Positions 1 through 10,448 of a stretch of DNA of 64,000 nucleotides are shown one piece after another. A program made the position numbers and the translations under genes. The notes below the pieces were generated by a model that was given only the letters and a program-made list of their open reading frames with translations, was not told the DNA's origin and searched no databases. Position 1 is the stretch's first letter. Each line of letters begins with the position of its first letter. The stretch comes from Symbiodinium kawagutii (taxonomy: Eukaryota; Sar; Dinophyceae; Suessiales; Symbiodiniaceae), in NCBI GenBank assembly GCA_009767595.1, contig VSDK01004333.1, forward strand, positions 132,186-196,185, written 5' to 3'.

Positions 1-707
1 AAACAATGATAGTTAATCATTGTAAATATTGATTGCTTGGGATTTATAAGGGTTGACAATGGTTGATGATCAGTATGGTCAGTAATGATAGTGAAGTCCC
101 TTTGCATAGTCGCAAGTGCCAATGAAAGGTCAAGCCATACACCACGAAATGCTCCTATAGTACTTGTCGGATCTAGGCTTTCAAACAACGCGCACCCAGA
201 ACGTTGATCAGTTCAGTGGATTGGCTCAGCCCATTGGATTAGTTGGGATCGTTCTCCGATGATATTTTTGGTGAAAGCGATCGTGGGCTGCAAGCTTTCT
301 CGATGTGTCTTACTCATCCTGTTTACGGAAGGAAATGATCCTTCATGACCAGACATTAATCATGACATTTGCTGTATGTTGCTGTGCTATCAAATTCCCA
401 CTGGTACTTGTAGCAGCCGTTAGTAGTAGTATCCTTATCGTTGTTGAGTTGTTGAGTCCTTGACGGTTCATTGCAGCCAGTCAGTACATTATCTGTCTCA
501 TTTCCAGGTGTTTTTGCCGCCTACCCAGTTGTTTTTGCCGCCTACTTCCAACGATGAATGATCAAACATCATTGCTGATCAATGATTGTCATTTGGCCCT
601 TATGAACCATGACCAATTATCCAGCACAGTATCAATTCTTATCAATCATTAGCACCTATCAGCACTGCATATTGCTAACATTTGCTAACCACAATCATCG
701 TGAGTTA

Positions 708-798
708 CTGGCTGGTGGTGTGGAGGGAGCTGGTTGGAGCCGGGGCTGTCCTTATAGCCCTTTAAAGGGGGAGCCAGTTGGAGCTACCAGGAGTGCCA
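708..798. repeat. Family J dispersed repeat, copy 1
   Basis: This segment contains CCTTTAAAGGGGGAGCCAG followed by GGAGCTACCAGGAGT. A related segment lies at 15421-15532 with the same order of motifs (CTTGAAAGGGGGAGC, GGAGCTACCAGGAGT). CTGGCTCC-like and GGAGCCAG-like ends suggest a short inverted-repeat element. Function is unknown. Confidence 0.5.
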
Positions 799-1261
799 AA
801 CAAAATGGCTATAGATACTGCAACCATTACCAGTGTTGACCACTCATCAACCGTCGTCTCACATCTCAGTATCGATCATCAAGCAGACAGGATCAACGAT
901 ATTGTCCAGCAAGCCATGGTCAACCATGAATGAAGCATCATTTCACCAATATCGGCCATCATTTGACCATTCTGATTCTGAACCGTCAATTTGCCAGTTC
1001 TAAACTCTCTCAACCATTTAGCCACTAGGAACCAAAACGAACGACTTCATGATTTCGCCGCCACTCCATGTCTTAAGCATTTACGGACGTGCCATGGCAG
1101 CCACTCCATGGCAGTCACCTCCATGGGACTTCAGGCGATTGCAGTGCTTGCACCTGTACCTGCCAGATGAGACGCGCGTCTATAAAATGAAGGAGGGGGC
1201 CGGGCCTTGGCATGCCATGTCGGTGGCTTGCAACCCTGCATATAAAGCCATCCAATAATGA

Positions 1262-1350
1262 TAATGTTGGTTTCTGATTAGTATCTACCTGTTGGTTTCA
1301 TCTATTTTCATTACTTTAGGGGGGGTTACACTAATCAGAAACCAACATTA
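1262..1350 (-). mobile_element. Family C MITE-like element, copy 1
   Basis: An 89-bp segment with near-perfect terminal inverted repeats, TAATGTTGGTTTCTGAT and ATCAGAAACCAACATTA. It carries internal GGGGGGTTACAC and GAAAATAGATGAAACC-type blocks in the orientation opposite to the copies at 13188, 39356 and 47727. There is no coding capacity. It is probably a non-autonomous DNA element, though the target duplication is unclear. Confidence 0.75.
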
Positions 1351-2807
1351 CTGAAGAAGAAACACATGAATTTTGCATCAGGTTGGAAACAAACTCATCA
1401 GTGAATTGGTTGATTAATCACGGACAAACAGTCCAAAGAAGATGATGCACTTTTAAAGTGAGCGTTTCATAGGGGCGGTTAACTAGTCCAGTCAATTCTT
1501 CAAACTGCTTGGGTTGGATTTGTTATTCCACAGATCGGCTCTCCATCCTCTTGAGTTTTGAGTGTGGAGACCCAAAAGTGCTGTGTGTGTACACATGGAT
1601 GTATGCATATAGGGCTGTGTGGATGATTTATCATATCTTTTTTTTGTAAGTATGTGTGTACTGTAAGACTGCAAGTGATATGCCCGTAAGAACAGCAAAC
1701 AAGCACATTCCACCTACCATGCTTATTGTTTGTTGTATCTGCACCAGTGTTGACTCAGATATACTGTGTTAATTTTAATCTGAGCAGCTGCTGCGCACTG
1801 GAGGACATGATCGCCATCTTTCGGGACAAGGAGTTTACAAGTCTTGTGCCCACCTCAGTTGTGGTTCGTGAAGATGTAGTGACTGGTGCAGCCACAAGTT
1901 CATGGCTATCCTGTGACATTTCTTTTCGGACTTGGAAAGCTGAATAGAACGTTTAGTAGTGGCTAATAGTTGCTCAAACAACCATGTTTTGAAACATGTG
2001 TTTGTGTGTTTCTAGCTCTTTCAACAAAATGTCTCAAACAACTGCAAAGCGGAACTAAATGCCTTTCATGCGGCTGCCCAATCCACACACCAACGGTTGG
2101 TCATCACCTAATATGGATAGGTCAAAACACCTCATTTCAGGTCAGGAACACATCCCAACACCTAATAGACCTCATTATTTTAGAATCTTACTGTCAGTAG
2201 TTGTCATGACTGGCTTTGTTTAGCTGCTATATTTACCATTAATTGACCATCAGTTCAGCACGAATTATCCGTTAACCAACCATGAGTCAACCAATGAAAC
2301 ATCATTCAATCTGGTCAACCATGAATCAATCAGTCAACATCAATAATTTAGTTGCAAACTAAAACTGCTGGGCATTAATTAGTTGCATTACATGAATCAA
2401 TGATTTACCCTGAAGCCATCAGTTATCATCGATTACCATTGCCATCAATAATTCATTTGAAAACATTCAGGACACATTAGTTCATCAATCATTGGTATTA
2501 ACCATTCATCAACCATCAATTCAACCAACCAACCACTAATCAGCCATGAATCAACCATTATAAGCATTCAGTAGTGAACCATCAATGAATGGTGAACCAT
2601 TATAACAATTAATTAGTAAACCATTGATCAACCATTAGTAAACCATTGATCAACCATTCATCAACCAGTAATCAGCCATTAATCAACCGTAAATCAGCTA
2701 CTACTCAATCACCATTCATCAACCATTAATCATTAAGCATCAACCATTCATCAACCATCAATTTATCTCATCATTTTCTGGTCCAACTTCCTGCTTTGAG
2801 GTTCCAG

Positions 2808-2905
2808 GTCTGGCGCATCTCGCGGGAAGATGTGTGGCAGTGGCCCCTCGGCACGGCCTGGCCGGAGCTTAACGCGTTCGGGGGCAGGGGCTGGAGCTCA
2901 CCATG
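2808..2905 (+). CDS. Candidate internal exon, unknown protein
   Basis: A GC-rich island flanked by CCAG|GTC and TG|GTAAAG, both good splice contexts. The open frame reads VWRISREDVWQWPLG, then TAWPELNAFGGRGWSSP, with G/C in most third positions. No domain was recognised. It stands out in composition from the AT-rich repeats on both sides. Product unknown; it could belong to the same gene as the islands at 3889 and 5542, but the phases do not prove this. Confidence 0.5.
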
Positions 2906-2990
2906 GTAAAGCTATGAAGCGGGTGACCCCTATCAGCATTAAGGTAAGGCCTTTGCTGAACTAAGGGATGACATTCATTCATGTCAAGTG

Positions 2991-3104
2991 GCTATGGGTC
3001 AAGCAGTTAACCAACCAATTTCATGGGGATAATGACCAGTAATAATAGGGAAAACAATGGTTAATGATGGGGGAACCAGGGGTACGGGGTTTTGACCCAC
3101 AGCC
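2991..3104 (+). mobile_element. Family A MITE-like element
   Basis: Terminal inverted repeats GCTATGGGTCAA and TTGACCCACAGC, with the internal family A blocks AACCAACCAATTTCATGGGG, GGGAAAACAATGGTTAATG and GGAACCAGGGGTACGGGG. It is flanked by the direct repeat AAGTG on both sides (2986-2990 and 3105-3109), a 5-bp target-site duplication. This is one of the cleanest copies. Confidence 0.8.
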
Positions 3105-3274
3105 AAGTGTCTAACCATTGTAACCATTCTTAGTAATTTGTTTCGAACTGGGGATGCATATCACTCAACATGGGAGCCGCCACTCGCAACAATGCTGCTC
3201 AGTGGGGAATCTGTTTATGGGATGGCGCAAGGGAAAAGATTGCTGTACTGTTAGTTGGAATGATAGCTATGGTC

Positions 3275-3385
3275 GGGTGTTTCTCAATATGGGGAACCCC
3301 CCAAAGTCATGGTTGGTTTATTGCTAAAAATAATCAATAAACTGGATGATAACTGGGGGTTACCCCCAGCTGCTAAGAAACAACC
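3275..3385 (+). mobile_element. Family B MITE-like element
   Basis: Ends GGGTGTTTCTCAATATGGGG and CCCCCAGCTGCTAAGAAACA, an imperfect family B inverted repeat, with the internal GGTTGGTTTATTGCTA block. No coding capacity. Confidence 0.6.
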
Positions 3386-3596
3386 GACTGTATTTGGGAC
3401 TATCCAGAGAGGTCCGCAGTTGCCTTTTGGTGTCGAAGATGGTAACATTGGCACCAACTGGTGAGCTGATGGGTACACCATACCACAGTCTTGGCACGTG
3501 GGACATGGTTGCTTCGTGATTCATTGGCAATGGTTTTGACCAGTAACAATGGTTGATAATAGGGGATAGCAAGTAACAACCGTGGTCAAACAGCTA

Positions 3597-3699
3597 CTGG
3601 TTTGTGGTTTGATTGACATTTTTTATTCTCCCTGGCATTATCAAATGGCTGTTTGGTTGACTTGCGCGTATTTTGGATATGGCTTGAACCACCAACCAG
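3597..3699 (+). mobile_element. Family D element (CTGGTTGGTGG ends), copy 1
   Basis: Starts CTGGTTTGTGGTTTGA and ends TTGAACCACCAACCAG, with the characteristic middle TTTTTATTCTCCCTGG and GTTTGGTTGACTTG. The ends form a ~13-bp inverted repeat, and the right end supplies a CAG. Related copies lie at 9969, 10176, 18211, 25706, 35899, 52976 and 60903. Confidence 0.65.
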
Positions 3700-3888
3700 T
3701 CGAGTAGTGCTAAGAACATGTATAAATATGTGTCCAGTTCGCCATGATGGTACCTCACCATCCAGCTGTTCACAGCAGTTGTTAGTAGGGAAACCACAAC
3801 GGTAAGTTGGAGAAGACACCATTACGACTTGGACAAAGCCATGATTTGTTGGAGCGCACAAGACCTTTGTGACTGCGACCACGCCCAG

Positions 3889-3933
3889 GATTTCTGCACG
3901 CAAAGGGACTTCCGCGTGTGTTTTCAGTTCAAG
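3889..3933 (+). CDS. Candidate internal exon, unknown protein
   Basis: Acceptor GCCCAG|GAT and GA-type donor AAG|GAGCCC bound an open frame reading DFCTQRDFRVCFQFK. Third codon positions are strongly G/C in this frame and not in the alternatives. A 155-codon minus-strand open frame over the same region has poorer codon composition and was not preferred. No family recognised. Confidence 0.4.
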
Positions 3934-4070
3934 GAGCCCGGGAACAACACCACTTTGCCGTTGCGTTGAGTTGTCGTGGTGGTGGCGAACTGGTGTTAGG
4001 ATGGTAATGATTGGCCGGCTTTGGGGACCCCGAGGTAGCCCGGAAGTATCCATCTTATCTTGACATTTGG

Positions 4071-4197
4071 GGGGGTTCTCAAGTCATAGGAGGCCCCTAG
4101 TTATCATCCAGTTTGTTAGCCATTTGTAGATATTTAGAGTATTTAGTAGTCACTGAACAATCCACTTTTGGGGTTTCCCTATTTCGAGAAACAGCCG
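4071..4197 (+). mobile_element. Family B MITE-like element, diverged
   Basis: Begins GGGGGTTCTCAAGTCATAGG and ends CCCTATTTCGAGAAACAGCC, with internal AATCCACTTTTGGGG. It is about 127 bp, slightly longer than other copies. Confidence 0.5.
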
Positions 4198-5284
4198 ATT
4201 GATGATTTCTGAATAGCGGACAGATTGACCTGGCCACAGAATTCAAACATGGTTCTACTACCACTGGGATGGCAGCTTTGATCCTTGCAGATCTTGTTTC
4301 AATTGGTGGTATATAGTGCTCACAATCGATGAGCACTGTCAAAAGACCTGCTTGATGATGTTTGCTTCATGAATATGATACATATTATTTGTAGCTACCT
4401 AGTCATTATGCCGTGCTTGGATGTGCGCCCTCACTTTGCAAGCGGTCAGTGAAGCAGCCATGTCACCCATCCAAGTGCCCTACGATGCTCAATGGACTGT
4501 TCCCAATGAACCGCTTGGAGTGGGAGCCCTTAAAAATCTGGGGTCGGCGGCATGCATTCCGTTGGGTCGTTTTTGTTTTTTTCCATAGTAGGTGGTTTGC
4601 TTTGTCGAACTGGTTTCATATGGCCATTTTTATGATGATGAATCAGTATCCATTGTTGATGAATATCACAAGTGGGGCCATTGTGGATGAAAACTTATTG
4701 CGAAACAGCAATGCCATTAATCGCTATTGACCAATATAGAATATCATTAATTATTCATCAACAAACATTTGAATCCGGCGGTTCTTGGGATCATGGATGG
4801 TTGAGGAGCATGCTTCAGCCCCTTTCATGAAAACAGATGATCATCACACTGCTTGTAACTGGTGAACGTAACATATCTGATTGCAACATATTGTAACTAC
4901 CCTGAGTCATACCGTTCATAAATAGGTTCAACCATGGTTCATGAATAGTAAGTTAGTGGGATGAGCATCCAAGTAGGGACCACCGAAAGTACACTGAGAG
5001 GTTTTGGAGGAGATCAATCAAAGGATGCTATAACTCGTGGCTGTTTACATAGATGTTCGGGTTTCACTTTTTGATGCCTCTATCTAAGCGGTTCGAAATC
5101 CCCCAAGTATTTGACTTACAAGCATTGACCGCTGCCAAGGGGCCCACAGAGATTTACATAGGCATTCACCATAAATTATCAGCTGTGCTCAACGTTTCAT
5201 CAAGCCTTATCGTTGGCTAGCATTTAACAACCGCTGTTGACTGACTGCTTAATATTGTCTATCAACCATTAGACATTGATTATG
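4198..5284. other. Stretch with one weak exon candidate
   Basis: Around 4460-4515 the plus strand reads MSPIQVPYDAQWTVPNEPLG before a possible GT donor (GGA|GTGGGA). The frame looks protein-like, but its codon composition is weak and no acceptor of AG|G type was found, so it is not listed as a gene. The rest is ordinary AT-rich repeat-derived sequence. Confidence 0.4.
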
Positions 5285-5386
5285 GTGGTTTCTCAAAATA
5301 GGGGTACCCCCCAGTCATCCAATATAAACCCATTTATAGTAATAAACCAACAATTTTTTGGGTCCTCCATGTCTTGAGAAACCACC
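5285..5386 (+). mobile_element. Family B MITE-like element
   Basis: Near-canonical copy with left end GTGGTTTCTCAAAATAGGGG and right end CTTGAGAAACCACC. It is followed by GTATG and then directly by a family A element at 5392, so the two elements share the 5-mer. Confidence 0.8.
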
Positions 5387-5391
5387 GTATG

Positions 5392-5502
5392 GCTGTGGGT
5401 CAAAACCCTGTACCCCTGGTTCGCCATCATTAACCATTATTTTGCCTTATTATTGTTGGTTATTAACCCCCATCATTGGTTGGTTAATATTGACCCATAG
5501 CC
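5392..5502 (-). mobile_element. Family A MITE-like element
   Basis: GCTGTGGGTCAAAACCCTGT opens the element and TTGACCCATAGCC closes it. The internal order is reversed relative to the 2991 copy (CCCTGGTTCGCCATCATTAA first), so it lies on the minus strand. It abuts the family B copy at 5285-5386. Confidence 0.8.
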
Positions 5503-5541
5503 ATATTGTTAAGAACCATTGACACCGTCAACGCGCCCGAG

Positions 5542-5590
5542 GACATTGAGCAGCGCGATAACTTCTACAGCTGCTTAAAGATGCTGGGAC
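5542..5590 (+). CDS. Candidate internal exon, unknown protein
   Basis: Acceptor CCGAG|GAC and GT donor GAC|GTGGAA enclose DIEQRDNFYSCLKMLG plus one base. The frame extends upstream as DTVNAPE without a stop, so the exon could be longer. Family not recognised. The neighbouring AT-rich elements contrast in composition. Confidence 0.4.
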
Positions 5591-5824
5591 GTGGAAGGGG
5601 ACACGGGTGGTTTGATCCCCGGAAATGGACGGGTGATCCTGGAATCAACCGGCAATGCCAGGGGAGATATCTTTGCCGAAATGGGCCATTTCACTAATGG
5701 TGTTGATATGTGGTAGCATTTATGATTGATTTGACGCTGTAATCTTATGATGCTGGTGACAGACGGTGACAGGATGAGCCAGTAATCTTTCAATGCATCT
5801 TATGAGAAGTTAAAACCACAACGA

Positions 5825-5924
5825 TGGATTCTCGAAATAGGGGTACCCCGAAATCATTTGGTTGATTAGTCAATTGTAATGAAGGAATCATAAGTTGGGG
5901 ATCCCCAATGGCTTGAGAAATTGT
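5825..5924 (+). mobile_element. Family B MITE-like element, diverged
   Basis: Left end GGATTCTCGAAATAGGGG and right end GGCTTGAGAAATTGTG, with GGGGATCCCC-type internal ends. Family membership is by pattern only. Confidence 0.55.
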
Positions 5925-6091
5925 GATGTCAGTGGATAAGGATTGCTTCAGCACAGTCTTCCTTCAAAGGGGCTCGCGGGGATGGCTGGGATGGCCATGT
6001 CAATTGCCACTGCCACGATTGGAACCACCTGCACAACCACTGTTTTTGTTGTCACAAAAGTACACAATGACGATCATGATCACAATGGTAA

Positions 6092-6178
6092 CGATCCATC
6101 ATCATCATCACCACCATCATCATCATCATCACCACCATCATCATCATCATCACCACCATCACCACCACCACCAACAAC

Positions 6179-6224
<46 letters not shown>

Positions 6225-6283
6225 CCATCATCATCATCATCTTTACCATCATCACCATCATCATCATCATCATCATCATTGTT
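6092..6283. repeat. (CAT)n / (CAC)n microsatellite
   Basis: About 190 bp of CAT and CAC triplets. It generates long spurious open frames of His, Ser/Pro, Met/Val or Asp/Gly on both strands, none with splice or codon evidence of being genic. Confidence 0.95.
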
Positions 6284-6485
6284 AGTTGTCATCCTCATCA
6301 ATCACCATTGCATGCCCTAGACGTAAACCATAAAGTAACCATTGGTTGATCATCATTACAACCTTGGCTTCATCAATGTTGTTGTCGCGACGAGGATCTT
6401 ACGGATGTCCTTGGACACAGCGGAGCCGCCCGAAAGTGATGAGGATTGAGGCGCCAGATAGGGGCAACAAGGATTAGGGCATGTG

Positions 6486-6601
6486 TGGGTTTGTCAAGCC
6501 ATAGGGGACCCCAGGAGTGTGTGGTTTATTACATTTTTTTACTGTGTGTGGTTTGTATATGTTTGTATTGGATGATTTGGGGGTAATTTTGAGAAACACC
6601 C
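6486..6601 (+). mobile_element. Family B MITE-like element, diverged
   Basis: Left end GGGTTTGTCAAGCCATAGGG and right end TTTTGAGAAACACCC, with the internal block TTGGATGATTTGGGGG typical of family B. Confidence 0.5.
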
Positions 6602-9136
6602 GTGTGAGAAATCAATCGAAATCACACTGCTTTTATAAGCGTAAACGAAAACACACGCAGACACGTATGTGCGTGTGTATGCAACCAGTGAGTGCTTATT
6701 GTGGCTTGCCACTGGTTGATGTTGGTCTTCTGTCCTACAACTGTACCTGATTGCCAGTGTTTCGCTCTTGTCAATGATTTCAGCCATCATCAACCACTGA
6801 TAGGATGTAACGATGATACCTAATTACAATTTGAACCGTCCTGTGTTGCTAATGAGATGATGGCAATGACTGCAACAGTGGTATTATGACAAATCATCAG
6901 CATTTTGGATCAATGACTGTTTTGTCTTTAAACATTGGTGCATGCTTTAAAACATTGAGTCACCATCAACTGTTATTTCTTCCCGGGGGTGTGCTTGGGC
7001 GTGAGGTTCCAACCAAGCCAGATCAACAAGCCCATGTCGCGCAGACTACCAGTGAATCATCGAAAGACAAAACATTTTTGCTAAAGCTAAGCCTTTGCAT
7101 CAGAGAGGAAGTGATTCGCAATGATGAAGGTTCCATTCATTCATTGGGCTCAACTGGCTTAACTGTAAAAGGATCTTGATCATTGTAAAAGGGCTTGACT
7201 GGCTAGATCAATCATGATTGATTATGATCAACAATGGATAAGTTAGCAACAAACTTCAACCGTCAAGAAAGGAACCCCTTGAACATATTTGAATCAAGAA
7301 ATAGAACTGTTTCGTCCAGTATCTGGTGAAATCGGATTTACAATGCTTCGATAGAGACCCATGGAAGGTAGAATCACCCATTCATTTTTTTGTAGGTTTA
7401 CCATGGTTTACCTGGAATAGCCATGAACAACACCAAACTGATGAGAACTGATAGACATTTCAGAAATGCTTAGTAGGATCCGCCTGACCAGAATCATGTT
7501 GATCAAGTGTTGATCCTGATTCTTGATGATTGTATGTTGATCCGGAATCATCTAGACCGCATTGAAATCGATCACAGACAAACCGTGCAAAGACTATTAG
7601 CCACTTACCATTCGCCAAACATGTTTGAACCATTTACCATTAATGTCCATTAACTATTAATCATTGAATTGTATAGATTTATATAGTAGCCGCAGGCTTG
7701 AACCATCAACCAAGCATTAGCGAAGTATCAGCTAGCCATCAGTTGATTGGTTCGGTTATGTTCGGTTGATGTGATTGCAAGCATCAAGCAAAGATCAACA
7801 AACACGTACCTCACCAGATTTCATGACACCACCAGCAGCATCTTGATAACATTAAGCCGTCACTGCTATGCCTTTAAATGATTATTTATGCGTTTCAATA
7901 TAGTTTGACTGCTGATGTATTGTAAATCTGTTAGAGAGTGTATATGATTCAGTGTAATTGTTTATACAGTCGTTCAACTAGTTGTTTATTTCACTAGTTG
8001 ATATTTCACTATAAATACTAGTTGATGTATAAACTAGTATTTCAACTAGTTGATTAGTTTAAGTGCTGCTGTATTTCACTAAATCGCTTGCTCTGTGATC
8101 CATTCCCTTACCAAACCGCGCATTGCCGCAGGTATGCTGCCGCATAAAGCACAGCAAAGTCTGTGAATTTCAACGAGTGCGTGACGTAGCTAAGAGTTGA
8201 AAAGCTAGCCAAAATCTGAAATCCTTAGTTGATCACTGTCAGAAGTGGTTCTACTTGCTGGTTTGTTAAGGATAACTTCTTATCATTAGTTATTATAACA
8301 ACCGTCATCATAACATGACCTGGTTTATTAACAGCCAGTGCTGTCCTGGATTTCCCTGGGATCCTCGTTGGCACTCCCGTCAAAATGATGACTTTCATGT
8401 GCATCAATGGGAAACACAGCAGGCCACTGAAGATGTTGATTTCAAAATGGGAGATCAGATCAATTGGATGATGGTTGATAATGGTTGAATAGGGTATGGT
8501 TGAACATAGTCTAATTGTATATAATCATTATCAACCATAACAGTATTATCATTGATGATTCACGGTTTTAACCATGAATAGCCTACTTGCTCCCAAATGG
8601 ACTGGCTATTGCCACTTGGCTTGCTTCGGACAATGATGCAATAGGCGGCCCTGCTGTTGCAGCAGGGACGATGAGTTTGATTCTGACTCATGCAGCACGT
8701 TGACAGACAAGCTCAACAAGATAAGTCCCCCAGATAGCTGAGTTGGCGGACAGAACTAGTGCAACAAGCAGATGTATGGTAGAGAAGGCATGTTGGGGGG
8801 CTATATGATGACACTAAAGTATTTTGGTATATAAAGCTTGATGACTTCGCACATTGGCTTGCAAACTCAGGCAGGTGCTATTCGTGACAATCAAACGCTC
8901 GTCCCTTGAAAAGATGCGTTTATCATATTTTTTCCAGAGGGCCAGACATGAAATCCGCGGAGAAAAAGCACTCGATCCTGTGGTGTGCTAGTGGTGTTCT
9001 AAAAAAAAAGGATCATCTCTGCTATGACCCCTTATAGCTGAGGCTTATGATGAACATTGCAACCTTCAGGCGTTTTTTTTGACGGAACATCAACCCTTAA
9101 GGTTCGCTATGATAAGCATCAGGGCGAGTCGACCAG

Positions 9137-9184
9137 GTCGGCCACCAGCTCGGCTATGGCTGGATGATCAGCAGCTGGAAACTG
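9137..9184 (+). CDS. Candidate internal exon, unknown protein
   Basis: CCAG|GTC acceptor and CTG|GTGACC donor enclose 16 codons reading VGHQLGYGWMISSWKL in phase 0. It may be an upstream exon of the DHHC-like chain that follows, but this is inferred only from position. Confidence 0.35.
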
Positions 9185-9968
9185 GTGACCCATGGTGTCA
9201 ATGGTAAGCTACTGGCTGGTAACTGGCTAGTGATACAACTGTTAAAGATCACTCGCCAGTTACCAGCCATAAGTCACCAGTGATCACAGCTAACAGTTCG
9301 TGACCCACAGCTAGTGATTCACTTGCTGGTAACAGTTAGGAAGCTATTGGTCAATGGTATAAGCCACCCTTGTAGGGAGGTTACAATCCCCATGCTTGCG
9401 TTCACTAGTTGCCAGCTGCTGGATGATCAAGGATTGATAATTACCCCCGAGAGCAATCGCAGAGGTTGTAGGTGTTTCATTTCTACGGGGGATCTAGCTA
9501 GGGTGAATGTTGATTTTGGTCACCCTAATGGGTTGGTGCGCGCATTGTCCGGTCGGCCGGTTGGTACAACAAGCTGAGGTGATGGGGTGTATGGTGATCT
9601 GGCTGATTTGATTACATTAAAGCAACAATGACATCAATTGTTTCCAGCATGTGACTGCTACAGTTGCTATTCACGAGTGTTCAGAAAATCTACCATAGAT
9701 GTCACTGATGCAATCGTGAACCCACGCTTGGCCATTGTTAATCACGATAAATCTGGTGGGATAGTCGCAATAATACTGGCCAATGATGGTTGGTGATGCT
9801 AATCATCAGCCAGTGAATCAATTCTTTTGAATCAGCTAAGCAGTTCAGTCATGTTTACTCCGGCAAACTATCCTGGAAGCTCAACATCACCATACTTGTA
9901 GGCCAACCAACTACTCATGGTAGATTTTTCACGCATTTATGTTAGTTGGCCGGAGTGTAAGTGATTAA

Positions 9969-10073
9969 GTGGTTGGTGTTTTTGAAGCATTTTCTGCTTT
10001 CCCAGCTGTGTTACCAAATGGTTGGTTGGTTGACAAGCATATTTTTCATAGGGGCGCTTCAACCACCAACCAG
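9969..10073 (+). mobile_element. Family D element, copy 2
   Basis: Begins TGGTTGGTGTTTTTGAAGC and ends CTTCAACCACCAACCAG. It includes TTTCCCAGCTGTG and GGTTGGTTGGTTGACAAGC. A second copy of the same orientation starts about 100 bp downstream. Confidence 0.7.
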
Positions 10074-10175
10074 TAATGATCATTTTGAACCATTGAAACC
10101 ATTTATTGACCTTGATTGACTGCCAATTAACCAGTATTAACAATCCTTGAGTACCATATTCCAATGAATTAATTA

Positions 10176-10279
10176 CTGGCTGGTGATTTAAAACATGTGT
10201 TTATTTTCCCTAGTAATCATTAACAAATGGTTGGTTGAAAAGCATATTTTTCACAGGGGTGGTGAGCACCACCAACCAG
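10176..10279 (+). mobile_element. Family D element, copy 3
   Basis: Begins CTGGCTGGTGATTTAAAAC and ends CACCACCAACCAG. Internal TTTTCCCTAGTAATCATT and GGTTGGTTGAAAAGC match the family. Confidence 0.7.
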
Positions 10280-10420
10280 CCAAACTGGTTGATTTGTGAT
10301 TGTTACAATAGAATACAATAGATATTTGAGGGGCACCTATGATGGCCAAGTGAATTAATTGACGTTGCTTAGCGTTGGCCTATGATGGGAGCCCCTTGGT
10401 ATGGCCTCTGGTCGCGGCAG

Positions 10421-10448
10421 GAAGTGTTGCGAGCGCTCCAAGAGCCTG
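10421..10448 (+). CDS. Candidate exon at the 5' side of the DHHC-like chain
   Basis: After GGCAG| the frame reads EVLRALQEP plus one base, ending at a GA donor (CTG|GAGATT). The leftover base fits the two bases opening the exon at 11033. An alternative GC donor at GAG|GCGGGA (end 10459) would break that phase. The joined peptide has an ankyrin-like look (repeated Leu, RTPVH), but this is weak. Confidence 0.35.

Larger units (their letters stand above)
1..2807. other. Repeat-rich stretch without a supported gene
   Basis: No exon-like segment could be supported here. The sequence is dominated by degenerate ATGGTTGATGG / CAACCATTAATCAACC simple repeats, densest at about 2230-2760. It also contains one family C element (1262-1350) and one family J segment (about 708-798). 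Short open frames occur but show neither GC-rich third positions nor recognisable peptides. Confidence 0.6.
5591..9136. other. Repeat-rich stretch without a supported gene
   Basis: Holds family B copies (5825-5924, 6486-6601), the CAT/ATG microsatellite (6092-6283) and ACTAGTTGATATTTC-type palindromic repeats at about 7975-8060. No exon-like island with splice sites was supported. Confidence 0.5.

Noticed and set aside
3586..4053. 155-codon minus-strand open frame
   Set aside because: Overlaps a family D element and the better plus-strand exon candidate at 3889. Codon composition is poor.
5923..6320. Long open frames of His, Ser/Pro, Met/Val and Asp/Gly on both strands
   Set aside because: Pure product of the CAT/CAC microsatellite. 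No splice sites or codon bias outside the repeat.
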